This document shows, piece by piece, positions 50,047 through 58,409 of a stretch of DNA of 64,000 nt. The translations under genes were made by a program, and so were the position numbers. Numbering within the stretch: the first letter of the stretch is position 1; each line of letters begins with the position of its first letter. This stretch comes from JBMOMT01 sp049324835 (GTDB lineage Bacteria > Chloroflexota > Anaerolineae > CAYNKW01): the NCBI GenBank assembly GCA_049324835.1, contig JBMOMT010000060.1:1-64000 (forward strand). The letters run 5' to 3'. The notes under the pieces were generated by a model. That model had not been told where the DNA came from, did not search any database, and saw only the letters and a list, made by a program, of their open reading frames with translations.

Positions 50047-50336
50047 TTGCCCCATCGCTGCCGCTGATTTTTGTCGCCCAGTTTTTCATCGGGCTGGGCA
50101 TGGGCATCAGCTACCCGGTGTTGATGGGCATGAGCATCCGCCACGTGGACGATACCGAGCGCACCACGGCCATGGGTCTGCACCAGGCGGTCTATGCCGC
50201 CGGCATGTTCGCCGGGCCGTGGCTCAGCGGCATCCTGGCCGACGCGGTCGGCTTGCGGCCGATGCTGGGCGTGACCGCCTTTGGCTGCCTGGCGTTGAGC
50301 CTATTGCTGATCCGGTTGGCGCCGAGAAGAAAGTAG
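50047..50336 (+). pseudogene. MFS transporter C-terminal fragment
   Basis: About 95 residues, PLIFVAQFFIGLGMGISYPV, then MGLHQAVYAAGMFAGPWLSG and LRPMLGVTAFGCLALSLLLI, end in RLAPRRK and a stop. This is the last three membrane helices of a major facilitator protein. It has no start: upstream bases are the antisense of the dehydratase duplicate, so the junction at about 50047 is a recombination point. Confidence 0.8.
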
Positions 50337-50359
50337 GAGCGCGGCCACCGCGCTCCTAC
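50333..50359. repeat. 12-bp hairpin at end of MFS fragment
   Basis: GTAGGAGCGCGG and its complement around CCA, overlapping the MFS stop codon. No T-tract. Confidence 0.75.
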
Positions 50360-50372
50360 CACCGCAACGATT

Positions 50373-51452
50373 TTACCAGGCGTCCGGCCCGTACTCGACG
50401 CTCTTTTTCCAGTTCATCCGCTCGCGCCAGTCGGGATAGACGTAGCGGCCCATGTTCATATCGGTGGGATGCTCGTAGCGGGCGCCGGGCAGCAGCGACA
50501 CCGCCCGCAGATCGATGCCCTTCTCCCTGGCCTTGCGGCTGACGATGTACTCCAGATACTCGGGGTCCTCGTAGCAGTTGGCCCAGTTGTCGTGGTGCAT
50601 GGGGATGACCACCCTGGCATTCAGCGCCTCGCTGATGCGCCACAGGTCCCAGGGTGACATCTTGTCGGTGTAGCCGGGGGCGTTGTTGCCCATGTTCATG
50701 GTGCACACGTCGATCTTGTATTTTTCGCCGACCATGCGGTAGCCGTTGTGATACAGCGTGTCGCCCAGGAAGGCGACGTTGCCGCCCTCGGTGTTGAAAA
50801 TAAAGCTGGTGGCGACCTCCTCGAACGGCGCGGGCGTATCGAAGCCGGTCTTGGTGGCGATGGTGTCGAAATTGGGCGCAAAATCGATGCGCATGTCCTC
50901 GATCTCGACGTATTCACCCACCCTGGCCACGATCATCCGCTCCTTGGGCACGCCCATGTTTTTCATCATCCGCCGCGCCGACTCGGGCGGGGCGATGAAC
51001 TTGCAATTGGTGGTCTGCAAGGCAGCGGCGATGGTGTAGAAATCCATGTGATCCTGGTGGTGATGGGTGACACACACTGCGTCCAGCCGCTCGAACCGCC
51101 AGGGGTCGATGACGTGGGGGTTGAGGCGCATCCACCACAGCTTGTCGGCGCCGCTGGTGCGGCACACGCCGCAGTAGGAATAGTCGGTAAAGATGCTCGG
51201 CCCGGCGTAGAGATCCACGGTAAAGACCGCACCGCCCCGCGACTTGAGCGCCCACGACGGCCCGCCGAAATACCACAGCACTCCGGTGCCCGGCTTGACG
51301 TCGAAATGCTCGATCTCGTAGTTGAGAAAGGTCCCCCACTCGGGAAACACTTCCTGCAACCAGATGTCGCGGGACATCGGGCGCGGCAGCCCGATCGTTC
51401 CGCCGTCCATGACGCCCATTTCGTCGTACTTGACCACTTTTTCCTCGCTCAT
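50373..51452 (-). CDS. MBL-fold hydrolase, UlaG-like lactonase
   Basis: 359 residues. The metal motif HxHxDH is present as THHHQDHMD (His130, His132, Asp134, His135); further ligands lie in FLGDTLYHNG and VIPMHHDNW. Length and the N-terminal WLQEVFPEWG fit UlaG, which opens L-ascorbate 6-phosphate, though no other ula genes are here. AAAGGAAAAGGAAG precedes the ATG. It is the last gene of the long minus-strand operon and probably opens a sugar-acid or phospho-sugar lactone. Confidence 0.88.
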   Translation of the reverse strand: MSEEKVVKYDEMGVMDGGTIGLPRPMSRDIWLQEVFPEWGTFLNYEIEHFDVKPGTGVLWYFGGPSWALKSRGGAVFTVDLYAGPSIFTDYSYCGVCRTSGADKLWWMRLNPHVIDPWRFERLDAVCVTHHHQDHMDFYTIAAALQTTNCKFIAPPESARRMMKNMGVPKERMIVARVGEYVEIEDMRIDFAPNFDTIATKTGFDTPAPFEEVATSFIFNTEGGNVAFLGDTLYHNGYRMVGEKYKIDVCTMNMGNNAPGYTDKMSPWDLWRISEALNARVVIPMHHDNWANCYEDPEYLEYIVSRKAREKGIDLRAVSLLPGARYEHPTDMNMGRYVYPDWRERMNWKKSVEYGPDAW

Positions 51453-51483
51453 TCTTCCTTTTCCTTTCTATTTTTCGAGTCTG

Positions 51484-53145
51484 TCAATCGACCAGAATTG
51501 CGCCTGTACTCGCCGAAGTGACCATCCGCGCATACCGCGCCAGGTAGCCGGTCTTGACTCGCGGCTCGGGCGGGGTCCAGGCGGCGCGGCGACGGGCCAG
51601 CTCGGTGTCGTCCACGTCCAGGGTCAGGCGACGGCCCGGAACGTCGATGTAGATGATGTCGCCTTCTTCCACCAGGGCCAGCGGGCCGCCCTCTGCCGCC
51701 TCGGGTGAGATGTGGCCGATGGCCGCGCCGCGCGTCACGCCGGAAAAGCGCCCGTCGGTGACGAGGGCCACGCTCTCGCCCAGGCCCATGCCGACGATGG
51801 CCGACGTGGGGGCCAGCATCTCGCGCATGCCCGGCCCGCCTTTCGGCCCCTCGTAGCGCACGACCACGATGTCACCCGGCTGGATGCGCCCGCCCAGGAT
51901 GGCCGCGACGGCCGGCTCCTCGCCGTCGAAGACGCGGGCCACGCCCCGCCGCTGGCGCATGGCCGGCGCGACGGCCGCCTGCTTGACCACCGCGCCATCG
52001 GGCGCCAGGTTGCCGGTCAGGATGGCGATGCCGCCCTCGGTGTGGACCGGCCGCTCGAAGGGGCGGATGATCTCCGGGTCGCGGATCTCGGCGGCTTCGA
52101 GGTTCTGGCCCAGGCTCGCGCCGGTCACGGTCAACACGTCCGGATCGACCAGGCCACACTCGGCCAGGCGCTTCATCACCGCCTGCACGCCGCCGGCCCG
52201 GTCCAGGTCGTCCAGGTGGTGGGGACCGGCGGGGCTCATGTTGCACAGGTGCGGCACCCGGTCGCTGACTTTCTGGAAGAGCTTTTGCGGAATCTCGATG
52301 CCCGCCTCGTGGGCGATGGCCGGCACGTGCAAGATGGTGTTGGTCGAGCAGCCCAGGGCCATGTCCACGGCGATGGCGTTGAGAAAGGCGGCGTGGGTGG
52401 CGATGGCGCGAGGGCGGATGTCCCTGTCCAGCAGCTCCATGACCTTGAGCCCGGCCAGCTTGGCCAGCCGCACCCGCGCCGCGCTGATGGCGGGAATCGT
52501 GCCGTTGCCCGGCAGGGCCAGGCCCAGCGCCTCGGCCAGACAGTTCATCGAGTTGGCGGTGAACATGCCGGCGCACGAGCCGCAGCCGGGGCAGCAGACC
52601 TCCTCCAGTTCCAGCATCTCCTCGGCGCTCATCGTCCCGGCTGTGACCTGGCCAACGCCCTCCCAGACGGTGGTCAGGTCGGTCTCGCGGCCGCGCCAGT
52701 CGCCGGCCAGCATCGGCCCGCCGCTGAGCACCACCGCCGGGATGTCGAGGCGCAGGGCGGCCATCATCATCGCCGGCGTGATCTTGTCGCAGTTGGTCAC
52801 CAGCACCAGCGCGTCAAAGGGGTGGGCGCTGGCCATAATCTCCACCGAGTCGGCGATGTGCTCGCGGCTGGCCAGCACGTAACGCATGCCGTTGTGGCCC
52901 ATGGTCAGCCCGTCGCAGATGCCGACCGCCGGAAAAACCACCGGCGTCCCGCCGGCCATGGCCACGCCGCGCACCACGGCGTCCACCAGTTGGTCCAGGT
53001 GGATGTGGCCGGGGATGATCTGGTTGTAGGAATTGACCACGCCGACGATGGGCTGCTCGATCTCGCGCCGGGTATAGCCCATCGAGTAGAATAACGACCG
53101 GTGTTGGGCGCGTTGCAGGCCGGTTTTCATGTCGTCGCTTCTCAT
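51484..53145 (-). CDS. ilvD: IlvD/Edd-family dehydratase
   Basis: 553 residues, the length of dihydroxy-acid dehydratase. Cluster Cys are in AVGICDGLTMGH, VTNCDKITPAMMM and CCPGCGSCAGMFTANSM; VALVTDGRFSGVTRGAAIGH is the conserved C-terminal site. IlvD proteins and sugar-acid dehydratases (arabonate, xylonate, gluconate) are hard to tell apart. With no other branched-chain amino acid genes nearby and a lactonase 31 nt downstream, a sugar-acid dehydratase is at least as likely as valine/isoleucine synthesis. AAGGAAACTGAG precedes the ATG. Confidence 0.9.
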   Translation of the reverse strand: MRSDDMKTGLQRAQHRSLFYSMGYTRREIEQPIVGVVNSYNQIIPGHIHLDQLVDAVVRGVAMAGGTPVVFPAVGICDGLTMGHNGMRYVLASREHIADSVEIMASAHPFDALVLVTNCDKITPAMMMAALRLDIPAVVLSGGPMLAGDWRGRETDLTTVWEGVGQVTAGTMSAEEMLELEEVCCPGCGSCAGMFTANSMNCLAEALGLALPGNGTIPAISAARVRLAKLAGLKVMELLDRDIRPRAIATHAAFLNAIAVDMALGCSTNTILHVPAIAHEAGIEIPQKLFQKVSDRVPHLCNMSPAGPHHLDDLDRAGGVQAVMKRLAECGLVDPDVLTVTGASLGQNLEAAEIRDPEIIRPFERPVHTEGGIAILTGNLAPDGAVVKQAAVAPAMRQRRGVARVFDGEEPAVAAILGGRIQPGDIVVVRYEGPKGGPGMREMLAPTSAIVGMGLGESVALVTDGRFSGVTRGAAIGHISPEAAEGGPLALVEEGDIIYIDVPGRRLTLDVDDTELARRRAAWTPPEPRVKTGYLARYARMVTSASTGAILVD

Positions 53146-53163
53146 CTCAGTTTCCTTTCCTAC

Positions 53164-53220
53164 TGCTCCCGCTGGACCACAGTCCAGCGGTCCGTGCCCG
53201 GACCGGGGTCCGCGCCGAGC
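53164..53220. repeat. GGACCACAGTCC-family palindromic repeat
   Basis: GCTGGACCACAGTCCAGC (53171-53188) is palindromic but for its centre; CCCGGACCGGGGTCCG follows. Same family as 19893-20000 and 60904-60960. Confidence 0.8.
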
Positions 53221-53227
53221 AAAGAAA

Positions 53228-54097
53228 TTACTTTGGCAGCAAACTCAGAATCACCCGCGCCTCCGCCGGCGATGCAACCTCCCGCCCGGCCAGGCGGGCG
53301 ATCTGGACCGCCTTGTCCACCAGCTCGCCGTTGCCCCTGGCCAGCCGTTTGGTCAGTGGATCGGCGTAGACGTTGTCCTCCAGGCCGACGCGGATGTGGC
53401 CGCCGAACGCGGCGCTGGTCATCGCCACCGGAAAGCTGAACGGCCCGACGCCGATGCCCTGCCAGGTCGAGCCGGGCGGCGCGGCGTGGATGTAGCTGTT
53501 GAGCACGTCCGGGTTAAAGCGCACGCCGCCCATCACGCCATAGACGAAGGAAAAGTGGAGCGGCGCGATCAAAAAGTCGTAATGCTCGAAGAAAAAGAGG
53601 GCGTTGTGCACGTGCGAGATGGCGAAACACTCTAGCTCGGGTTTGATGCTCTTGCGGTGCATCAGCGCGCCGAACTCCAGCGTGGCCGCCAGCGGGTTGT
53701 GGTAGGTCTTGTCGTGGATGATGCGCCCGTCGCGGTGGCTGACGGTGCAAAAGTTCATCGTGCCCGGGTTGAGCGAGGCCAGCTCGGGGTCGTGCAGTTC
53801 GACGGGCCGTTTGCGCTCGGCCAGGGTCGATTCCAGGCTGACGCCGGTGCTGAGGTTCAGCAGCAGCGAGGTGTTCTCACGGAGGCCCTGCACCACCTCG
53901 GCCATGATGGCCGGTTCGGTGGTCGGCAGGCCGGTGGCTGGATCGCGAAAGTGGACGTGGACGACCGCCGCGCCGGCGTCCTCGGCCTGTTTCGCCTCGC
54001 GGACAAACTCCTCGGGCGTGTAGGGCACAGCGGGATTGTGCTCCTTCATGGTTACGCTGCCAGAGATGGCGGCGGTGATGACGATTTTCTCGGCCAT
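53228..54097 (-). CDS. Beta-keto acid cleavage enzyme (BKACE, DUF849)
   Basis: 289 residues. The family cleaves a beta-keto acid with acetyl-CoA to give acetoacetate and a new acyl-CoA, using zinc. The metal motif is VVHVHFRDPATG; further landmarks are LNLSTG, LNPGTMNF and AFGGHIRVGLEDNVY. ATG 54097 has AGGAGG 6 nt upstream; the open frame to 54283 is repeat sequence. It follows a 3-hydroxyacyl-CoA dehydrogenase gene, so oxidation of a 3-hydroxy compound to the keto acid cleaved here is a natural pairing, as with carnitine dehydrogenase. Confidence 0.92.
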   Translation of the reverse strand: MAEKIVITAAISGSVTMKEHNPAVPYTPEEFVREAKQAEDAGAAVVHVHFRDPATGLPTTEPAIMAEVVQGLRENTSLLLNLSTGVSLESTLAERKRPVELHDPELASLNPGTMNFCTVSHRDGRIIHDKTYHNPLAATLEFGALMHRKSIKPELECFAISHVHNALFFFEHYDFLIAPLHFSFVYGVMGGVRFNPDVLNSYIHAAPPGSTWQGIGVGPFSFPVAMTSAAFGGHIRVGLEDNVYADPLTKRLARGNGELVDKAVQIARLAGREVASPAEARVILSLLPK

Positions 54098-54144
54098 TTC
54101 TGTCCTCCTGCATCGGGAAATGGGGAATCGTGTATCAGGTACCA

Positions 54145-54495
54145 GGTATCGAGAGTTCTGCATAAAAACTTTTGCCACGAACACTATAACGGATTTGGAA
54201 TAAAACGGATTGATGCCCACAATGCACCAGTATGCACTTGTTGAGGACCAGATCCCGCTTTTCACTACCGGACACTTTTGCATAGCGCGTCATTCTGAGG
54301 AGCAGAGCGACCAAGAATCTCACTTAACTTCAGAGATCGCCTGGGCAGAAGCGAGATTCTTCGCTCCCTTTGGTCGCTCAGAATGACAGAATTCGGCAGA
54401 GTTGAAAAAAGTGTCCGGTAGCAAATCCGCTTCAGGATCGCCTATCTGTTCCTTTCCTTATCTGCTGTAGTGTTTTATGCAGAACTCTCGGTATC
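54145..54495. repeat. Three nested inverted repeats in a 403-bp gap
   Basis: The outer pair is at 54145-54167 and 54473-54495 (GAGAGTTCTGCATAAAA and complement, two or three mismatches). The middle pair is at 54265-54279 (CTACCGGACACTTTT) and 54407-54421. The inner pair is the CATTCTGAG family, 54285-54325 and 54350-54388. No ORF is credible in 54098-54500. It looks like repeats inserted into older repeats. Confidence 0.8.
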
Positions 54496-54500
54496 AGGTA

Positions 54501-55487
54501 TCAGGCCACCTGATTTCCTGACGCCTGATTCCCTGATTCCCTAATCGCCCGGATCAGCTTGAGCTGCCGGATGAAATACAGGTCCCGCTGGCGCAGAATC
54601 TCGTCCCGGTCGGCGTCGGCATAGTCGTAAAATCCCTCGCCGGTCTTGATGCCCAGCTTGCCTTCCTCGATCAACCGGTCGAAAAAGGCCGGGGTCGCCT
54701 GCATCGTGCTCAGGGCGGGCAGCAGGTATTGGGCCACGCTGTGAAAGGTGTCCAGGCCGCCCAGATCGGCGGTTTCCAGCGGGCCGAGCCAGGGATACCG
54801 AAAGCCGACGCCGTTCTTGAGCGTGCGGTCCACGTCCTCGGCGCTGACGATACCCTCGGCCACCAGGTGCAGCGCCTCGCGCAGCACGGCGAACTGGAGC
54901 CGGTTGCTGGCAAAGCCGGGCACGTCCTTCTGCACCCGCACCGGCGCCTTGCCCAGCCGCTCCGTGACCCGGTAGATGATCTCGAACGTCTCGTCCGACG
55001 TTTTCTCACCCCGGATGACTTCGACCAGGGGCACGATCTCGGCCGGGTTGGCCCAGTGCTGGCCGCCCACCCGTTCCGGGTGCTGGCAGGCCGAGGCGAT
55101 GGCCGTGATGCTCAGGCCGGAGGTGTTGGTCGCCAGGATGGTATCCGCCGGGCAGAGCGCCTCCAGCTCGCGGAAGAGCCGTTGCTTCAGGGCCAGCTTT
55201 TCGGGCGCGGCTTCCAGCACGAACTGCACGCCGTCCAGCGCCGCCGCCAGATCGGTCGCCGTCGAAATCCGCCCGCGCGCCGCCTCGGCCTCTGCCGCCG
55301 AGATCAGCCCCTCCGCAACAAACACCGCCTGGCTGTTGGCGATGCGCCCCAGCGCCCAGGCCAGTTGCTCCGCCTTGACGTCGTACAGCACCACCTCGTA
55401 GCCCGCCTGGGCGTAACACATGCCCATCCCGGCGCCCATGGTACCCGCGCCGATCAGGGCCACTCGTCGTATATCCTCGAACTTCAT
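54501..55487 (-). CDS. 3-hydroxyacyl-CoA dehydrogenase family protein
   Basis: 328 residues. The NAD motif is ALIGAGTMGAGMGMCYAQAG. The catalytic region is ERVGGQHWANPAEIVPLVEV, with the His of the HFFNP-type site, and the C-terminal helical domain contains QKDVPGFASNRLQ. This form (HWANP) resembles carnitine and hydroxybutyrate dehydrogenases rather than fatty-acid enzymes. ATG 55487 with GGAGGGG is chosen; the frame back to 55592 is repeat. The last residues (ESGNQASGNQVA) come from the following repeat DNA. Confidence 0.9.
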   Translation of the reverse strand: MKFEDIRRVALIGAGTMGAGMGMCYAQAGYEVVLYDVKAEQLAWALGRIANSQAVFVAEGLISAAEAEAARGRISTATDLAAALDGVQFVLEAAPEKLALKQRLFRELEALCPADTILATNTSGLSITAIASACQHPERVGGQHWANPAEIVPLVEVIRGEKTSDETFEIIYRVTERLGKAPVRVQKDVPGFASNRLQFAVLREALHLVAEGIVSAEDVDRTLKNGVGFRYPWLGPLETADLGGLDTFHSVAQYLLPALSTMQATPAFFDRLIEEGKLGIKTGEGFYDYADADRDEILRQRDLYFIRQLKLIRAIRESGNQASGNQVA

Positions 55488-55511
55488 TCTCTGCCCCTCC
55501 TCGACGGCCTT

Positions 55512-55680
55512 GGTCATCGTTCCGGTCATTTGTGGCGCAATTTGCCAAATTGCGCCTGGGCAAGTTACCAACTTGCCCCACATCCGATCCAAACGATGAC
55601 CGTGCCCCTCCTCGACATTGGGTATCGGGTATCAGGGATTCGGGAGCGCCAATGCCTGATCCCCGATACCCGATACCCGC
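55512..55680. repeat. Cluster of four short inverted repeats
   Basis: GGTCATCGTT/AACGATGACC (55512-55521, 55592-55601) encloses GGCGCAATTTG/CAAATTGCGCC (55534-55556) and GGGCAAGTT/AACTTGCCC (55558-55578). After it, GGGTATCGGGTATCAGGG pairs with the CCCGATACCCGATACCC segment near 55660-55680. The last pair overlaps the end of the AbfD-like gene. Confidence 0.75.
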
Positions 55681-57128
55681 TCCCTGACATCCAAAAGCTC
55701 CTTGACCAACCCAACCTTGCCCGCCACGTCCCCCTGCCGCCCGATCATGATCCGCTGGGCCATGGGCGAGCCGGCGCCGTGCATCGATTCGATCAGATAG
55801 GCCACTGCCCCAGCCCCGGCCACCAGGTTCTCGATGAGGCGCAAGACCTTCATCCGGTCCACGGCGTCCCAGCCCTCGGCGGCGGCCAGGTATTTGCGCA
55901 TGTAGGGGCCGACCGCCGGGTCGTCCAGCTCGCCGGCGGCGGGCAGCGTGCCCAGCAGGCCGCCAGCCACGTCGGTCGCCAGGCGGGCCATCTCGTAGGG
56001 AAAGCGGGTCACGTTCAGTTTACAGACGTTGGCCAGCAGCAGGTCGACCAGGTAGTTGCCCGCCGCCGTCGGCTGCCCCCGCGCCGAGCAGGCCAGACCG
56101 CAGGCGAACAGCGTCTCGTTGAGGTGGATCATCTCCACGATCTTGTCGCGGACGTGGGAGGCGCGAGCCACACCGTTCATCTCGGCGATGAGGGCCGTCG
56201 CGCCAATGAGCACGTCGCCCACGCCGACCTTGCAGCCGCCGTAGCTCTGGCGGTGGTAGGCGGCGAACCGCTCCACCAGCGGGCCGCTCCACTCGACCTC
56301 GCCGTCGAGAAAGACCCGCTCGGTGGGCACGAACACGTCGTCGAAAACGGTCAGCACCTCCTGCCCGCCAAAGGTCGGGTTGCCCACGTCCAGCAGGTTA
56401 CCCTCCAGCTTGCGGCTGTCGCTGGCCTGGCGGCCCAGCACGTAACGCAGACCCGGCGTATCGGTCGGCGCGGCGAAACAGACGGCCCAGTCTTCCTCGC
56501 CGGGACGCAGGGCCAGCGTGGGCATGACGAGGATTTCGTGGGAGTTGAGCATCCCCGTCTGGTGGAACTTGGCCCCGCGCACCACCAGGCCATCGGGCCG
56601 GCGCTCGACAACGCGCAGGTAAAGGTCGGGGTCGGCCTGCCCGGCGGGACGTTTGCCCCGGTCGCCCTTGGGGTCGGTCATCGCCCCGTCGACGACCAGG
56701 TCCTGGCGCTGAACCCAGGCCCAGTACTCGCAAAAGCGGCGGTGATAGTCGCTGCCGCGAGCCAGATCGCACTCGTAGGTCACGCTGTAGACCGCGTTGG
56801 CGGCGTCCAAACCCACGCAGCGCTGGAAACAGCAACCGGTGCGATTGCCGCAGCAGCGTTGCATCAGCACCTTGGCCACCAGGTCGTCGGCGCTCTGATG
56901 CAGGTGGGTGAAACGGTTGACCTCGCCGTCGATGAGCGGCGAGTGGGCGCGGAACAGGGCGCGGGTGTCGTCGTCGTGGGCGCAGTCGTAGGTCACGGCC
57001 ACGGCCCGCAGCGAGGGCCGGATCAGGCCATGCCCGGTCAGGTCACCAGTCGGCTGACCCAGGACGTTGGCTTTCAGGTCCAGCGCCTCGATGGAGGCGA
57101 TGTATTCGTCGCCGGTTTTCAAGGACAT
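55632..57128 (-). CDS. AbfD/HpaB-family protein with complete [4Fe-4S] ligand set
   Basis: 498 residues. The family holds 4-hydroxyphenylacetate 3-monooxygenase and 4-hydroxybutyryl-CoA dehydratase/vinylacetyl-CoA isomerase (AbfD). Here Cys100 and Cys104 (CCFQRC) and His292 and Cys299 (YHRQSYGGC) match the four cluster ligands of AbfD in spacing and almost in number, so a radical dehydratase is more likely than the monooxygenase. RYVLGRQ and the C-terminal helices are normal. The last 20 residues (from about LLDVRERVSGIG) come from repeat DNA. It lies 4 nt after the RuBisCO-like gene. A frameshifted partial copy is at 49648-50046. Confidence 0.9.
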   Translation of the reverse strand: MSLKTGDEYIASIEALDLKANVLGQPTGDLTGHGLIRPSLRAVAVTYDCAHDDDTRALFRAHSPLIDGEVNRFTHLHQSADDLVAKVLMQRCCGNRTGCCFQRCVGLDAANAVYSVTYECDLARGSDYHRRFCEYWAWVQRQDLVVDGAMTDPKGDRGKRPAGQADPDLYLRVVERRPDGLVVRGAKFHQTGMLNSHEILVMPTLALRPGEEDWAVCFAAPTDTPGLRYVLGRQASDSRKLEGNLLDVGNPTFGGQEVLTVFDDVFVPTERVFLDGEVEWSGPLVERFAAYHRQSYGGCKVGVGDVLIGATALIAEMNGVARASHVRDKIVEMIHLNETLFACGLACSARGQPTAAGNYLVDLLLANVCKLNVTRFPYEMARLATDVAGGLLGTLPAAGELDDPAVGPYMRKYLAAAEGWDAVDRMKVLRLIENLVAGAGAVAYLIESMHGAGSPMAQRIMIGRQGDVAGKVGLVKELLDVRERVSGIGDQALALPNP

Positions 57129-57132
57129 TGGC

Positions 57133-58407
57133 TCATCCTCCTCCCCACAGCTCTAACGCCTTCAACAACTCTGGATGCGACTTGGCCTTTTCGGCCACAG
57201 GCACACCCGCCACCGCCGCGTCGATGGCCAGGCGTAAGGCCCGACCGCCAGCCGCCGCGCCGTCGGGATGGCCCTGGATCGCCCCGCCGACGCCCAGCAT
57301 CACGTCGTGGCCCAGGTCGGCGACGATGCGGGCCACGCTGCCGGGATGGATGCCGCCGCCCACGCAGGGCAGCGTCGGCTTGAGGTCGAACAGCGGCAGG
57401 CGCTGCATGTGGGCGATGCGGAGATATTTCTCGCGCAGCAGCGGGTAGCTGCTGTAGGGTGAGCCCAGCGCGCCGACGTCGGCGCCCGCCAGGCGGGTCA
57501 GTTTACCCAGCAACAGCGGCGAGCTGATGCCCGCCCGCGGATTCTCGGTCAGCGAGCCGGCGCCGGCGTAGTGAGTCAGGATGGGCACCGTCACCGCCGG
57601 GTCTTCGGCCACGGCCTGGACCAAACCCAGCCCGGCGGCCACGGCGTTGATCATGACCATACCCGCGCCCAGCTCCACGGCGCGGCGGGCGTTCTCCACG
57701 ATCCGGTCCGGGCGGTCGGTGATATTGGGGCAGTAGGCGGCCCGGTGGCCGGTCTCCTGATAGACCTCCTCGGCGGCGCGGGTGTAGGTCCGCACCCGGT
57801 CGAGCATGGCGCTGAAGGAGGTATTGCCCAGCAGCTCGTCGTCCTTGATTATGTCCACGCCGCCCCGCGCCGATTCGGCGAAAAAGGCGGCGCCCACCTC
57901 GGGGCCAAAGCCGGTGCAGGGCTTGATCATGTTCAGCAGGATGGGCCGCTGCGGGATGCACAAGTACGCCCGCAGGCCGGCGATGCCGAACTTGGGGCCG
58001 CCAAAGCCGGCCACAAAGCTGGGCGACAGGGTCAGATCGACCAGCTTGAGCTGGGCGGCGGTCGAGACGTCGTTGCCCAGCAGCGTGGTGAACAGCATCG
58101 GGAACTGGGGGCCAAAGTTGGCTTCGGGGAAGGCGATCTGGATAAAAAAGGCGCGCCGCTCGGGCAGGTCGAAGGCCAGCTCGACGGGCGGCGCGTCGTA
58201 GAGGGCCACGATGCGGGCGCTATGCCGCTCCAGCATCTCGCGGCTGATGCCCGGCACCGGCGTCCAGGTGCCGACGCTCTGGCCGACGGCGAAGGAGGCC
58301 GCCCTGGCGACCATGTCCACGTCGGAGGTGGTCTCCAGATAGTAGGCGGCGATGATATATCCCTGGCCGAGTAGCTCTTCGGCGTAAGCAAAAGTCAAAT
58401 CGTTCAT
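57133..58407 (-). CDS. RuBisCO-like protein (large-subunit family, form IV type)
   Basis: 424 residues. The metal site is kept: GGVDIIKDDELLGN with Lys188 (the position carbamylated in RuBisCO), Asp190 and Glu191. The preceding active-site stretch reads LLNMIKPCTGFGP: Lys162 is kept, but the second Lys of TIKPKLG is Cys164. GGGIHPGSVARI and GVGGAIQGHPDG replace SGGIH and GGGTLGHPWG. Carboxylase activity is therefore unlikely; known relatives are enolases, isomerases and sugar-acid (isoapionate) decarboxylases or transcarboxylases. The ATG is 58407, 2 nt after the URO-D stop, in the middle of an acid-degrading operon. Confidence 0.92.
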   Translation of the reverse strand: MNDLTFAYAEELLGQGYIIAAYYLETTSDVDMVARAASFAVGQSVGTWTPVPGISREMLERHSARIVALYDAPPVELAFDLPERRAFFIQIAFPEANFGPQFPMLFTTLLGNDVSTAAQLKLVDLTLSPSFVAGFGGPKFGIAGLRAYLCIPQRPILLNMIKPCTGFGPEVGAAFFAESARGGVDIIKDDELLGNTSFSAMLDRVRTYTRAAEEVYQETGHRAAYCPNITDRPDRIVENARRAVELGAGMVMINAVAAGLGLVQAVAEDPAVTVPILTHYAGAGSLTENPRAGISSPLLLGKLTRLAGADVGALGSPYSSYPLLREKYLRIAHMQRLPLFDLKPTLPCVGGGIHPGSVARIVADLGHDVMLGVGGAIQGHPDGAAAGGRALRLAIDAAVAGVPVAEKAKSHPELLKALELWGGG

Positions 58408-58409
58408 CG

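Noticed and set aside
54729..57383. 884-codon plus-strand ORF
   Set aside because: Shadow of the dehydrogenase and AbfD-like genes on the other strand; composition rich in His, Gln, Arg without motifs.
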